A stretch of DNA of 64,000 nucleotides from an uncultured Clostridia bacterium (GTDB taxonomy: Bacteria > Bacillota > Clostridia > Oscillospirales > Ruminococcaceae): contig CANDEV010000007.1 of NCBI GenBank assembly GCA_947383835.1, positions 62,001 through 126,000 of the forward strand, read 5' to 3'. Within the stretch, counting starts at the first letter, position 1, and every line of letters begins with the position of its first letter. The notes under the pieces are model-generated. The model was not told where the DNA came from, did no database searches, and saw only the letters and a program-made list of their open reading frames with translations. Of this stretch, positions 24,886 through 33,385 are shown in pieces. A program made the position numbers and the translations under genes.

Positions 24886-25419
24886 ATGCTGAATGCTTGT
24901 TCTATCAATAAAGTTATCCTTATGGGAAGACTGACTTCCGACCCGGAGCTCAGGCAAACCCCAAACGGGATATCTACCTGCCGGTTTACCGTTGCGGTTG
25001 ACGGCGGCGTTAATCAGAATACAAACGAACGCCGCAGCGATTTTATTACGGTGAACGCATGGCGTCAGACTGCCGAATTTGTATGCAAATATTTTTCAAA
25101 GGGCAGGCTTATCCTTGTGGAGGGCAGCTTGAGAACAGGCTCGTACACCGACCGCAATCATTCCGATGTAACTCACTATACCTGTGAGGTAACTGCGGAA
25201 AATGTTTCCTTCGGCGAGACAAAATCCTCGTCACAGGGTTCATATCAGGGCGGCGGAAATTACGCTCCGCAGCAGTTTGCACAGCCGCAGTACAGTCAGC
25301 CCGCTCCCGCAGCACAGGCTGCTCCCCCTGCTCAGCAGCAGGAGGCTGCTCCCGCTGTCGCTTTCGGAGACTTCAACGACTTCGAGGGCATTATCGGCGA
25401 CGGAGATCTGCCTTTTTAA
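24886..25419 (+). CDS. ssb: Single-stranded DNA-binding protein
   Basis: 177 residues. The OB fold occupies about 1-110 (NKVILMGRLTSDPELRQTPN, FITVNAWRQTAEFVCKYFSKG), then a Gln/Ala/Pro-rich linker, and an acidic tip ending GDLPF that recruits replication and repair partners. It covers single-stranded DNA as a tetramer. It is 48 bases after rpsF, in the standard operon. Confidence 0.97.
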   Translation: MLNACSINKVILMGRLTSDPELRQTPNGISTCRFTVAVDGGVNQNTNERRSDFITVNAWRQTAEFVCKYFSKGRLILVEGSLRTGSYTDRNHSDVTHYTCEVTAENVSFGETKSSSQGSYQGGGNYAPQQFAQPQYSQPAPAAQAAPPAQQQEAAPAVAFGDFNDFEGIIGDGDLPF

Positions 25420-25470
25420 AGGGGTACGGAAAGCTAAGGCTGAAAAAAGTTATTTAAAGGAGGTTTCATA

Positions 25471-25719
25471 ATGGAAAAGGATAGAGAAAGAGCTCCCCGC
25501 GGCGCAAAGAGAACCCGCAAAAAGGTTTGTATGTTCTGCGCTGACAGGGTTGAAAAGATCGACTATAAGGACGTTGCAAGGCTCAAAAAGTGCATGACCG
25601 AGAGAGCTAAAATTCTCCCCAGACGTGTAACAGGCACTTGCGCTTATCATCAGAGAGAGCTTACGGTAGCTATCAAGCGCGCAAGATATATCGCTTTGCT
25701 TCCTTACGTTTCAGACTGA
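25471..25719 (+). CDS. rpsR: Small ribosomal subunit protein S18
   Basis: 82 residues. It has a zinc-binding type arrangement (KVCMFCADR, LKKCMTERAK and TGTCAYHQREL), with four cysteines, the C+ form. AAAGGAGG lies upstream. It ends the rpsF-ssb-rpsR operon. Confidence 0.98.
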   Translation: MEKDRERAPRGAKRTRKKVCMFCADRVEKIDYKDVARLKKCMTERAKILPRRVTGTCAYHQRELTVAIKRARYIALLPYVSD

Positions 25720-25726
25720 TTTTTGA

Positions 25727-25756
25727 AAATTGCTCCTTTACGGGGCAATTTTTTTG
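25727..25756 (+). terminator. Terminator of the rpsF-ssb-rpsR operon
   Basis: AAATTGCTCC / GGGGCAATTT stem with a TTTAC loop and seven-T tail, 8 bases past the stop. Confidence 0.9.
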
Positions 25757-25798
25757 CTTATTTTAATGTGTAATTCGCGCAATTTCTGCATAAAATAG

Positions 25799-25827
25799 TT
25801 GCAAGTTTATAAAAAATGTGCTAAAAT
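25799..25827 (+). promoter_or_regulatory. Promoter of glgP
   Basis: TTGCAA, 17 bases, TAAAAT. It gives a 240-base leader made almost wholly of two palindromic repeats. Confidence 0.6.
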
Positions 25828-25831
25828 AATA

Positions 25832-25936
25832 ATACTAATTCCCTCCCATTGTGCAGACAAAAATTTCTGCGCAAAATTCATATACGCAAAATTTTGCTTG
25901 AAATTTTTGTACACAATCAGGTCGGGAATTAGTATA
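25832..25936 (+). repeat. Palindromic MITE-like repeat, family C, copy 1
   Basis: The 12-base ends ATACTAATTCCC / GGGAATTAGTAT enclose arms with AAAATTTCTGCGCAAAATTC against GCAAAATTTTGCTTGAAATTTT. About 105 bases, non-coding, AT-rich. Confidence 0.8.
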
Positions 25937-26040
25937 ATACCAATTTCCGTCTAAAAGCGTAGTTAAAAAATCTACGCAAAAATCATATATGCAAATTTTT
26001 GCTTGATTTTTTAAACGCTTTTTAGACGTAAATTAGTATA
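25937..26040 (+). repeat. Palindromic MITE-like repeat, family C, copy 2 (abuts copy 1)
   Basis: Ends ATACCAATTTCCGTCTAAAA and TTTTTAGACGTAAATTAGTAT are nearly complementary; the whole element can form one long hairpin around CATATATGC. It starts on the base after copy 1 and ends 36 bases before the glgP start. A close relative is at 43503-43608. Confidence 0.85.
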
Positions 26041-26075
26041 AGAAATATTTCTTTTGTAAAGGACGGTAGATAAAA

Positions 26076-28433
26076 ATGAATAAAGAACAGTTTCTGACAA
26101 AAATAAACGAAAACCTCCGTGTTGACGGCAGGACCGATATTTCCCACGCCACTCCGAAGCAGCTCCATGGCGCGCTTTCACGGGCTGTAATGGACGAAAT
26201 CATCCCTGTTTGGGACAGAACCGAGGAACGCCATAACGAAAAGCGCAGGGCATACTATCTCTCCGCGGAATTCCTTATGGGTCGTGCGGTTTTCAACAAT
26301 CTTTACTGCGCGGGACTTCTGGACGAGGCTAAGGAGATCTTGTCCGGGCAGGGCGTTGACATTGCCTGCTTGGAGGAGATAGAGGACGCGGCTCTCGGCA
26401 ACGGCGGTCTGGGTCGTCTTGCGGCTTGCTTTTTGGACTCTGCCGCTGCTCATGACATTCCCCTTAACGGCTACGGCATAAGATACCGCTACGGACTTTT
26501 CAAGCAGTCTATCGGCAACGGCTTCCAGCAGGAGTCTGCTGACGCTTGGCTTGACTACGGCGACGCATGGAGCGTCCGTGCGGAAAACGACGCTGTCCGT
26601 GTGGATTTTGCGGATCAGTCTGTGCTTGCTGTGCCCTATGATATTCCCATAATCGGTTATGGCGGAAAGGCTGTGAACACCCTCCGTCTTTGGCAGAGCG
26701 AGTCGCTGAAAGGCTTCGATTTCGGTAAATTCGACGATCAGGACTACGTTGGCGCAAGCGAGAGTACTATTCTTGCGGAGGCAATTTCAAACGTTCTGTA
26801 CCCCAACGACAATACCGAAAAGGGACTTCGTCTCCGTCTCAAGCAGCAGTATTTCTTTGTTTCCGCTTCAATTCAGGATATTGTTAAGAGGTACAAAAAG
26901 TCACACGGCGATGATTTTTCAAAATTTGCGGAATGCTATGCCGTCCAGCTCAACGACACCCACCCCACGGTTGCAATTCCCGAGCTTATCAGAATTTTCA
27001 TGTTCAAGGAGGGTATGTCCTTTAAGGAAGCCTTTGACATCGCGCAAAAGACCTGCAATTACACAAACCACACCGTCCTCGGCGAGGCGCTGGAAAAATG
27101 GGGTATCGACCTGTTCAAGAGCGTCCTGCCAACCATTTACGAAATTATTCTTTTGGTGGACGCGCATCTTGAAAAGTACCTTAAATCTATCGGTCAAACG
27201 GGCGAGCAGATCGCCGCAAAACGCATTGTGGACGGCGACCGCATACACATGGCGAGAATGGCTATCTTTGCTTCAAGCCACACCAACGGCGTTGCACAGC
27301 TCCACACCGATATTCTGAAAAACGACGTGCTGAAGGATTGGTACGAGATTTTCCCCGACCGTTTCCAGAACAAGACAAACGGTATCACACCGCGCCGCTG
27401 GCTTGGCTTGTGCAATCCTGAGCTTTCGGGACTTATCACCGAAAAGATAGGGGACGGCTGGCAGACCGACCTTGATAGGCTGTCCGAGCTGAAAAAATTT
27501 GTTGACGACGGCAATACTATCCGCCGCTTTATGGACATCAAGAGGGAGAAGAAAGTCCAGCTCTGCGACTATATCAAAAAGCACGAGGGCGTGGAGCTTA
27601 ACCCCGACTGGGCGTTCGACATTCAGGTAAAGCGTCTCCACGAGTACAAGAGACAGCTTTTGAACGCGTTTTCTATTGTTGACCTCTACTTCCAGATAAA
27701 GGAGAACAAGCTGCCCGACCTGCAGCCTACCTGCTTTATTTTCGGCGCAAAGGCAGCCCCTGCGTACAGACGTGCAAAAGGTATAATCAAGTATATAAAC
27801 GAGGTCGCAAAGCTTGTGAACAACGACCCGCAGACAAAGGATAAGCTGAAAGTACTGTTTGTGCAGAACTATAATGTTTCCTACGCCGAGAAGCTTATAC
27901 CTGCGGCTGACATTTCGGAGCAAATTTCCACAGCGGGACTTGAAGCAAGCGGAACGGGCAACATGAAATTCATGCTGAACGGCGCGGTTACACTCGGCAC
28001 ATACGACGGCGCGAATGTTGAAATTGTTGAAGAAGCGGGCTGGGAGAACGAATATATCTTCGGCGCAAGAGTTGAGGAGATCGAAAAGATCAAGCCCAAT
28101 TACAAGCCAAAGGAGAAAATTTACTACACCAACGAGCGCGTTAAGCGTGTTATAAACACCCTTGTGGACGGCACGTTCAACGACGGTGACACGGGAATGT
28201 TCGGCGAGCTTTTCAACGCCCTTATAAACGGCACAAGCTGGCACAAGCCCGACCACTACTTCCTCCTTGCGGACTTGGAGGGCTATGTGGACACCAAGCT
28301 TAAGGCTCTGTACGATTACAAGAACCGTGAGATGTTCTCCAAAAAGTGCTGGATGAACATTGCCTGCAGCGGAAAATTCTCCTCCGACAGGACTGTTAAG
28401 CAGTACGCGGAAGAGCTTTGGAAGTTGCGGTGA
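26076..28433 (+). CDS. glgP: Glycogen/starch/maltodextrin phosphorylase
   Basis: 785 residues, GT35 family. It releases glucose 1-phosphate from alpha-1,4-glucan ends. Features: NGGLGRLAACFLDS near 108-121, VQLNDTHPTVAIPEL near 289-303, and the PLP lysine in EASGTGNMKFMLNGAVTLGT near 631. It is somewhat shorter than the 810-840 residue enzymes because of a short N-terminus, as in several Clostridia. AAAGGA lies before the ATG. It is monocistronic with a clear terminator. Confidence 0.97.
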   Translation: MNKEQFLTKINENLRVDGRTDISHATPKQLHGALSRAVMDEIIPVWDRTEERHNEKRRAYYLSAEFLMGRAVFNNLYCAGLLDEAKEILSGQGVDIACLEEIEDAALGNGGLGRLAACFLDSAAAHDIPLNGYGIRYRYGLFKQSIGNGFQQESADAWLDYGDAWSVRAENDAVRVDFADQSVLAVPYDIPIIGYGGKAVNTLRLWQSESLKGFDFGKFDDQDYVGASESTILAEAISNVLYPNDNTEKGLRLRLKQQYFFVSASIQDIVKRYKKSHGDDFSKFAECYAVQLNDTHPTVAIPELIRIFMFKEGMSFKEAFDIAQKTCNYTNHTVLGEALEKWGIDLFKSVLPTIYEIILLVDAHLEKYLKSIGQTGEQIAAKRIVDGDRIHMARMAIFASSHTNGVAQLHTDILKNDVLKDWYEIFPDRFQNKTNGITPRRWLGLCNPELSGLITEKIGDGWQTDLDRLSELKKFVDDGNTIRRFMDIKREKKVQLCDYIKKHEGVELNPDWAFDIQVKRLHEYKRQLLNAFSIVDLYFQIKENKLPDLQPTCFIFGAKAAPAYRRAKGIIKYINEVAKLVNNDPQTKDKLKVLFVQNYNVSYAEKLIPAADISEQISTAGLEASGTGNMKFMLNGAVTLGTYDGANVEIVEEAGWENEYIFGARVEEIEKIKPNYKPKEKIYYTNERVKRVINTLVDGTFNDGDTGMFGELFNALINGTSWHKPDHYFLLADLEGYVDTKLKALYDYKNREMFSKKCWMNIACSGKFSSDRTVKQYAEELWKLR

Positions 28434-28487
28434 GCCACCGCGGGCTTGTTCGTCCCCCGCGGATAAATATTACTTCACTTGACATTA

Positions 28488-28512
28488 TCAAGCCCCCTGT
28501 CGCGGGGGCGGG
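28488..28512 (+). repeat. GC-rich mini-hairpin, recurrent
   Basis: AAGCCCCCTGTCGCGGGGGC, same family as 20221; it directly precedes the glgP terminator, which may itself be derived from the same repeat. Confidence 0.5.
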
Positions 28513-28522
28513 ATAAATATTA

Positions 28523-28550
28523 AAGCCCCCTCGGTTTGAGGGGGTTTTTT
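28523..28550 (+). terminator. Terminator of glgP
   Basis: AGCCCCCTC / GAGGGGGTT stem followed by TTTTTT, 90 bases past the stop. Confidence 0.85.
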
Positions 28551-28574
28551 GTAGGGCGGGGGCTTAGGCAGGTA

Positions 28575-28661
28575 GCGATACAGAAGTATTGTTACCCATG
28601 GGAGTATTTTACCCTTACGGGCGATGTATGCCTATAAGGGTAAAGGCTCAGCCTTTGCTCC
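28575..28661 (+). repeat. Dispersed repeat family D
   Basis: ACAGAAGTATTGTTACCCAT, then GGGAGTATTTTACC, a spacer and TAAGGGTAAAGGCTCAGCCTTT: the inverse of the pair at 3751-3927. A half copy of family B (GTAGGGCGGGGGCTT) lies immediately upstream at 28552-28566. Confidence 0.8.
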
Positions 28662-28726
28662 CGCCTTTGTATCGAATTGTTTCAGTTTTTTGGGGGGGAC
28701 AGTTTTCATGTCCCTAAATATAAATG

Positions 28727-28756
28727 ACAAGTCCCCTTGGTTTAAGGGGACTTGTC
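28727..28756 (-). terminator. Hairpin terminator downstream of the mannanase gene
   Basis: Perfect GACAAGTCCCCTT / AAGGGGACTTGTC stem followed on the minus strand by ATTTATATTT, about 80 bases past the stop. Nothing else is seen in 28434-28834. Confidence 0.7.
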
Positions 28757-28834
28757 TGTAAATATTATCTCCCTTACATATAACATCTCAGGGACGATTT
28801 CATTGTAGCACTTTTTTCAAACGTTGTCAAGCGT

Positions 28835-30487
28835 TCATCTGTAATTTTTCAAATCGGGCAGCTCGTCAAGTGTCAAAGTCCTGTCGTGATTGTATGCTTT
28901 GGTAAGCATATCCTTGCTTGTGTATTCCTCGTTGATAAGTCCCATATTAATGGTGTACGGCTCTGCCCATGTGCCCCAGAAAAGCCACCGCGCATTGTCC
29001 CGCATAACAAGGTCGGGATCCATTACGCAGCCGTTTTCCGAAAGGGCTACAAGCTTGTTTCCGCAGGCGGCAGCCCGCGCGAAAGTGCCGCTGAAGCTGG
29101 TGTAAACGTTGTTTCCCTGATAGATATCCCAGGAAATAATGTCCACACAGTCATCGCCGGGGTACCATTCCTCGTCCTGACCGTTCCACATCCATATGAG
29201 GTTTGTCAAATTATGCTCGTTTGTCATTTTGTCGTACATGGTCGTCCACAGCTTTTTATAGCTTTCGGGCTGACAGCTTCCCCACCAGAACCAGCCGCCC
29301 GCAGCCTCGTGGAGGGGTCTCCATATTACGGGCACGCCCTGATCCCGCAGCCTTGCAAGCTGTACGGAGATATTGTCGATGTCAGCCATGAGCAGGTCGT
29401 AGCCCCGCTGATCCTCGCCGTTCATGATTTTGTCCAGATCAATGTTGGAATGTTCGATATAAAAGGAGCTGTACCATGGGTGTCCCTCGCTGTTCATGGC
29501 GTATTCCTCGGGGGAATTCCAGTGCCAGCAGAACTGGACGATACCGCCTGCGTTTTCGTACCAGTCATAGGCGTACTCCACGGTTTTTCCGTTTGCGCCG
29601 TTGGCAACGTTTGCAGCGGAATAGTCCATCATATCAAGTCCCAAAACAGCAAACTGCTTGCCTGTCGTGCGCTCTATCTGGGAAAATTCCGAGGAAAGCC
29701 GTCCCTCGTCCGCAAACTGTCCCGTAAGGCTGTACTTGCCGTAAATATCACAGAGGAATTTGTACAGGCTTTTCGTATGCTCGTCGGCGTTGGGGTTTGA
29801 AAGATTTTCCGCGACCTTGTAGGTGTCCACCGTGACCGCAGCGCTTGCGGTAATTTTCAGGCAGTCGAAATCCGTGTATCCCCATGAGGGAACAAGAGCT
29901 ATCTCACGGCTGCCGGCGTCAAGGTAGATATTATTCAGCTTGGAGTCCACCAGTGCGCCGTCGGAGTTGCATACAATGCTTCCCGTGTTTTCGCCGTCGA
30001 TATAAACGAAATTTTCTCTGCCGCTGTCTCCCGCGTGAGAAACGAAGTTAAGGTCGTAAAAGCCCGCGTTTTCTATCTCTGCGGTAAATTTTATCCTGTC
30101 GTTTCCCTTGCCGAGGGTGACAAAGGCGTCTCCCGAATAGCCCTCTCCGCCCTGCACGGAGCAATTTCCCTCAAGAGCCGCGTCCTCCGCCTCGATAGTA
30201 AGGGAGAAGTCCGCCGCCGCGCCGTTTTCGGTGAGCGGGTAATCGCTAAGGTCAAGGGACGTGTTATATTCCGTCCGCAGTTCGCCGTAGATCGCGGTTA
30301 TTTTTTCATATTCGGCAGCCGTGTCGGCATCCGCAGGCGTACCTGCCGCCGCTGTTTCGCCCTGAACGGTTCCTTCCGCCGCGGAGGTCTCGCCGCCGTC
30401 AGGCTCGGACTGTTCCTTTGAACAGGCGGAAAATATCATACCTGCGGCAACAGCCGCGCACAAAAATTTTGAAGTACCTTTTTTCAT
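28835..30487 (-). CDS. Endo-beta-1,4-mannanase, GH26, CBM35-like lipoprotein
   Basis: 550 residues. Lipoprotein signal with lipobox FSAC (C22) and an Asp/Glu/Thr/Ala-rich linker to about 60, so it is anchored to the outer membrane face. Residues about 95-215 form a CBM35/CBM6-like beta-sandwich (LTIEAEDAAL, YSGDAFVTLG, ending WGYTDFDCLKI). The GH26 domain starts near 225: acid/base E394 in WRPLHEAAGGWFWW and nucleophile E484 in ALSENG; FCWHWNSP near 319 is a substrate-site motif. It hydrolyses mannan or glucomannan chains. Its promoter is divergent from a solute-binding lipoprotein gene and shares repeated TTTTGAA boxes with it. Confidence 0.93.
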   Translation of the reverse strand: MKKGTSKFLCAAVAAGMIFSACSKEQSEPDGGETSAAEGTVQGETAAAGTPADADTAAEYEKITAIYGELRTEYNTSLDLSDYPLTENGAAADFSLTIEAEDAALEGNCSVQGGEGYSGDAFVTLGKGNDRIKFTAEIENAGFYDLNFVSHAGDSGRENFVYIDGENTGSIVCNSDGALVDSKLNNIYLDAGSREIALVPSWGYTDFDCLKITASAAVTVDTYKVAENLSNPNADEHTKSLYKFLCDIYGKYSLTGQFADEGRLSSEFSQIERTTGKQFAVLGLDMMDYSAANVANGANGKTVEYAYDWYENAGGIVQFCWHWNSPEEYAMNSEGHPWYSSFYIEHSNIDLDKIMNGEDQRGYDLLMADIDNISVQLARLRDQGVPVIWRPLHEAAGGWFWWGSCQPESYKKLWTTMYDKMTNEHNLTNLIWMWNGQDEEWYPGDDCVDIISWDIYQGNNVYTSFSGTFARAAACGNKLVALSENGCVMDPDLVMRDNARWLFWGTWAEPYTINMGLINEEYTSKDMLTKAYNHDRTLTLDELPDLKNYR

Positions 30488-30524
30488 AGCAAACGTCCTT
30501 TCAAAATATAAAGTTCTTAATGAT

Positions 30525-30553
30525 ATATTACCCTAAATTTTGAATTATGTCAA
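30525..30553 (-). promoter_or_regulatory. Consensus promoter of the mannanase gene
   Basis: Minus-strand TTGACA, 17 bases, TAATAT. A TTTTGAA box (30538-30544) lies in the spacer, so a bound protein would compete with or contact RNA polymerase. Confidence 0.75.
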
Positions 30554-30678
30554 CTTAAAATTTTGAATATACTTTGGTATTTTGAACATTGCTGATTTTG
30601 GTAAACCGCGTATTTACCGCTGCTTGATAAAATAAGTCAAAATATTTGATTATTCAAAAAACCAATGCGTGTTCAAAA
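30538..30678. promoter_or_regulatory. Five TTTTGAA/TTCAAAA boxes in the divergent control region
   Basis: TTTTGAA at 30538-30544, 30561-30567 and 30580-30586, and its complement TTCAAAA at 30653-30659 and 30672-30678. The three on one side lie over the mannanase promoter, and the two inverted ones lie just upstream of the opposite promoter. The symmetrical placement suggests operators of a shared regulator, plausibly the AraC protein encoded at 32319. Confidence 0.5.
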
Positions 30679-30685
30679 ATTATTA

Positions 30686-30714
30686 TTGACAAAAGCTTTT
30701 TTGCGTTATATACT
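30686..30714 (+). promoter_or_regulatory. Consensus promoter of the 30805 solute-binding-protein gene
   Basis: TTGACA, 17 bases, TATACT. The inverted TTCAAAA box ends 8 bases upstream of the -35. Confidence 0.8.
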
Positions 30715-30804
30715 GAAATAAAGAAAGGTTAGAAATTTGAATATGCTTGCCGGCAAAACATATTCCCGAAAAAATAAAAATTTTTTTGAAAGGATTTGGA
30801 ATTT

Positions 30805-32217
30805 ATGAACAAGAAATTCAAAAGAAGCTTTTCATTTGCATTAGCGGCGTTTTTAACGGCGGGACTTGCGGGCTGTACGGACGGCGAAGAAAATTCCTCC
30901 GAAACAACAACGACCACAGCCGCTTCGGTGAACACCGAACAGCTCAGCGATGAGGAGCAGCAGGCTGTAAACGACGCTGCGGATTCCCTGCTTACAGACA
31001 AGGAGCTTGAAAACAAAACAATAAAATGGCTTGCCCATTACGATCTTAACCCGGACAGCAGAGGCGGCTCGAAGTCCGTGGCTCTTGAGATGTTTGAGAC
31101 AAAATACGGCGGAAATATCGAGTATGTACCAACAACGTGGGAAAACCGCTGGTCCGATCTTTCCACCCATGTGCTGGGCGGCGACGGCGTGGATTTCTTC
31201 CCCTTTGAGACAAGAGCAGTACCCAAGGGCATAGTTTCGGGAATGTTCGTGCCTGTGGACGATTACATCGACCTTAACAGCGAGATATGGCAGGAGACCG
31301 CTCCGTTTATGGAGGAATTTGTTTTCGGAGGCAAGCATTATGAGCTTTGTACCGGCGTTACTCCCGAGGCTGTTGTTATCTACAGCAAAAAAACCATAAG
31401 CGAAAACGGTTATGACGACCCGTGGGAGCTTTATAAGGCGGGAGAGTGGAACTGGGATACATTTAAAAATATGCTTACGGATTTTGTGGATCCCGACAAC
31501 GACCGCTACGGTCTGGACGGCTACTATTACCAAAAGGCTCTCGGTACCTCTTCGGGAACCTCCGTTGTAAGGGTAAACAACGGCTTGCTGGAGCTTACCC
31601 TTGACAGTCCACAGCTTGACAAGGCAATGAACCTTGCGGAGGATATGTACTCCCACGGTCTGTTCTTTGACAAGTCACTTTTCAACTGGTCGGAGCAGGC
31701 GCAGATGATGGGAGAGGGCAGACAGCTTTTCTATTTCGGCGGTTCATGGGTCTTGGAAACGGCGCAGAATTCCTTGGGAATAGACCCTGCCGACGCGGCA
31801 ATGGTACCCGTGCCCTGCTGTCCCGACTATGACCCTGCGTATTCGATAATACCCGACGGCTTTATGCTCTGCAAGGGTACTGCAAACCCCGAGGGCGTGG
31901 CAAGGTACGCCGAGTGCTGCATAGCTGCTTCCCTTGATGAAAGTGCAAAGCAGATAAGCGACGAAAAGAAAAAGCGCGATTATCACTGGACAGACGAGCT
32001 TCTGGAGCAGTACTACGAGTGCAGCAATTCCGCAAAGGAGCACCCGTTCTATGATATGTCCTACGGTATTTCCGACGACTTTGTTTCGGCTGTTACCGAT
32101 AATGTTATGTACAAGCCCTTTGAAGGCTCGTCCTACGCCCAGGGCAAGGAGGCTTCGAGAGGCGTTGCCCAGACCCTTGCGGACGAGGTGAACGCCGACC
32201 TTTCAAAATTAAATTAA
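30805..32217 (+). CDS. Extracellular solute-binding lipoprotein (family 1, carbohydrate ABC transporter)
   Basis: 470 residues from the ATG preceded by AAAGGA. Lipobox LAGC (C24) is followed by a Ser/Thr/Glu linker. The family 1 periplasmic-binding fold is indicated by IKWLAHYDLNPDS, FETKYGGNIEYVP, the hinge region YSKKTISENGYDDPWELYKA with GEWNWDTFKNML, and MGEGRQLFYFGGSW. It would capture sugars, probably manno-oligosaccharides given its divergence from the mannanase, but ligand is inference. No permease gene is adjacent; the AraC regulator follows. Confidence 0.88.
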   Translation: MNKKFKRSFSFALAAFLTAGLAGCTDGEENSSETTTTTAASVNTEQLSDEEQQAVNDAADSLLTDKELENKTIKWLAHYDLNPDSRGGSKSVALEMFETKYGGNIEYVPTTWENRWSDLSTHVLGGDGVDFFPFETRAVPKGIVSGMFVPVDDYIDLNSEIWQETAPFMEEFVFGGKHYELCTGVTPEAVVIYSKKTISENGYDDPWELYKAGEWNWDTFKNMLTDFVDPDNDRYGLDGYYYQKALGTSSGTSVVRVNNGLLELTLDSPQLDKAMNLAEDMYSHGLFFDKSLFNWSEQAQMMGEGRQLFYFGGSWVLETAQNSLGIDPADAAMVPVPCCPDYDPAYSIIPDGFMLCKGTANPEGVARYAECCIAASLDESAKQISDEKKKRDYHWTDELLEQYYECSNSAKEHPFYDMSYGISDDFVSAVTDNVMYKPFEGSSYAQGKEASRGVAQTLADEVNADLSKLN

Positions 32218-32235
32218 AAATATTAAATTAAAATT

Positions 32236-32296
32236 CTTCATATGCCGAAAAGAGCTTCCCGTCATTTTGACGGCGAAGCTTTCGGCGTATATGAAG
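32236..32296 (+). promoter_or_regulatory. 61-base intercistronic hairpin
   Basis: CTTCATATGCCGAAAAGAGC pairs with GAAGCTTTCGGCGTATATGAAG-type sequence, with few mismatches, around a CATTTTG loop. There is no T tail, so it more probably protects the upstream mRNA end and lowers expression of the downstream regulator than terminates fully. Confidence 0.6.
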
Positions 32297-32318
32297 ATAA
32301 CGGAGAGGCGGTATTTTT

Positions 32319-33158
32319 ATGGCAATAAATCAAAACATCTATCCATACGGTATGCAGGTGAAAAACCTGCCCGTGTATCTTACGGGAATAGGCGGAAGCG
32401 AGTATCAGTACCACGTCAAGCGTCCCGAGGGTTATAACTGGCACCAGATACTTTTCAGCGCAAAGGGCAGGGGCTGCCTTAAATTCGACAATACAAGCCT
32501 GACGCTGGAGGAAAACAGTTTTTTCTTTCTGCCCGCCGGCTATCCTCATGAATATTTTCCCGTGGGGAATAGCTGGGACGTCCGCTGGACGGCGTTTGAC
32601 GGCTATGCCTGCCGCCATATTTTAAGTGAATTCGGCATGACGAAGCCCGTGTCTGTAAAGCTTGAGGACTCAAGCGCAATGCAGAGCCTTTTCAACAAAA
32701 TGCTTGCGGCGCAGAAGTCCGACATAGTTTACGGCGACTATACCTGTTCGGGACTTATTTATCAGTATGTAATAGAATTTCACAGGCTTTCCTCAGACAA
32801 AAGTCTTACCGGCGGCGTTGACCGAAGCGATATTTTAGTGCCGGTGCTGAATTATATAGACGAAAATTTCAGAGAGAACTTCCCCATGACGGCGCTGGCG
32901 GAGCAGGCGGGGATATCGCCGCAGCATTTGTGCAGGGTGTTCAAGCAGACAATGAATATGCGTCCCAACGAGTATCTGACGCGCCGCCGCATAAACGAAG
33001 CGAAGCAGCTTTTGACCGACACAAAGCTTACCGTTGCCGAGGTGGGGGAAAGGAGCGGGTTTTCCGACACAGGATATTTCAGCACGGTTTTCAGGAGGTA
33101 TGAGGGGATATCCCCCTCTGAATACAAAAAGCGGGGAACTCCCCGCGGAAGCTTGTAA
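32319..33158 (+). CDS. AraC-family transcriptional regulator
   Basis: 279 residues. The N-terminal cupin-like sugar-sensing domain (YQYHVKRPEGYNWHQILFSA, FFFLPAGYPHEYFP, about 25-100) is followed by the two-helix-turn-helix domain in the last 100 residues (MTALAEQAGISPQHLCRVFK, then TVAEVGERSGFSDTGYFSTVF, ending GISPSEYKK). Such proteins activate sugar-use genes. It lies in the same direction as the solute-binding protein, 102 bases downstream past a hairpin, and probably controls this mannan locus through the TTTTGAA boxes. Confidence 0.92.
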   Translation: MAINQNIYPYGMQVKNLPVYLTGIGGSEYQYHVKRPEGYNWHQILFSAKGRGCLKFDNTSLTLEENSFFFLPAGYPHEYFPVGNSWDVRWTAFDGYACRHILSEFGMTKPVSVKLEDSSAMQSLFNKMLAAQKSDIVYGDYTCSGLIYQYVIEFHRLSSDKSLTGGVDRSDILVPVLNYIDENFRENFPMTALAEQAGISPQHLCRVFKQTMNMRPNEYLTRRRINEAKQLLTDTKLTVAEVGERSGFSDTGYFSTVFRRYEGISPSEYKKRGTPRGSL

Positions 33159-33161
33159 TAC

Positions 33162-33292
33162 TATAGCAATCCATAAAAATAACCATACTGTAGGGGCGGG
33201 GTCTCCCCGCCCGCGATACAAAAATATACTGAACCACGGGACGGGAAACCCGTCCCCTACAGATACGGTTATTATTTTGTCGGATTGCTATA
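33162..33292 (-). repeat. MITE-like repeat, family A, inverted copy
   Basis: 131 bases with perfect ends TATAGCAATCC / GGATTGCTATA, extendable to ATACTATAGCAATCC on both sides. The core hairpins are in reverse order relative to 660 and 13767. It starts 4 bases past the araC stop. Confidence 0.88.
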
Positions 33293-33385
33293 GTATAAAT
33301 ACATAAAAACAAGGCGGGAAATTTCTTCCCGCCTTAAAATAATATTTTTGATTATTGCCGAGGCAGGAATAAAGCCTGTCCGCTG

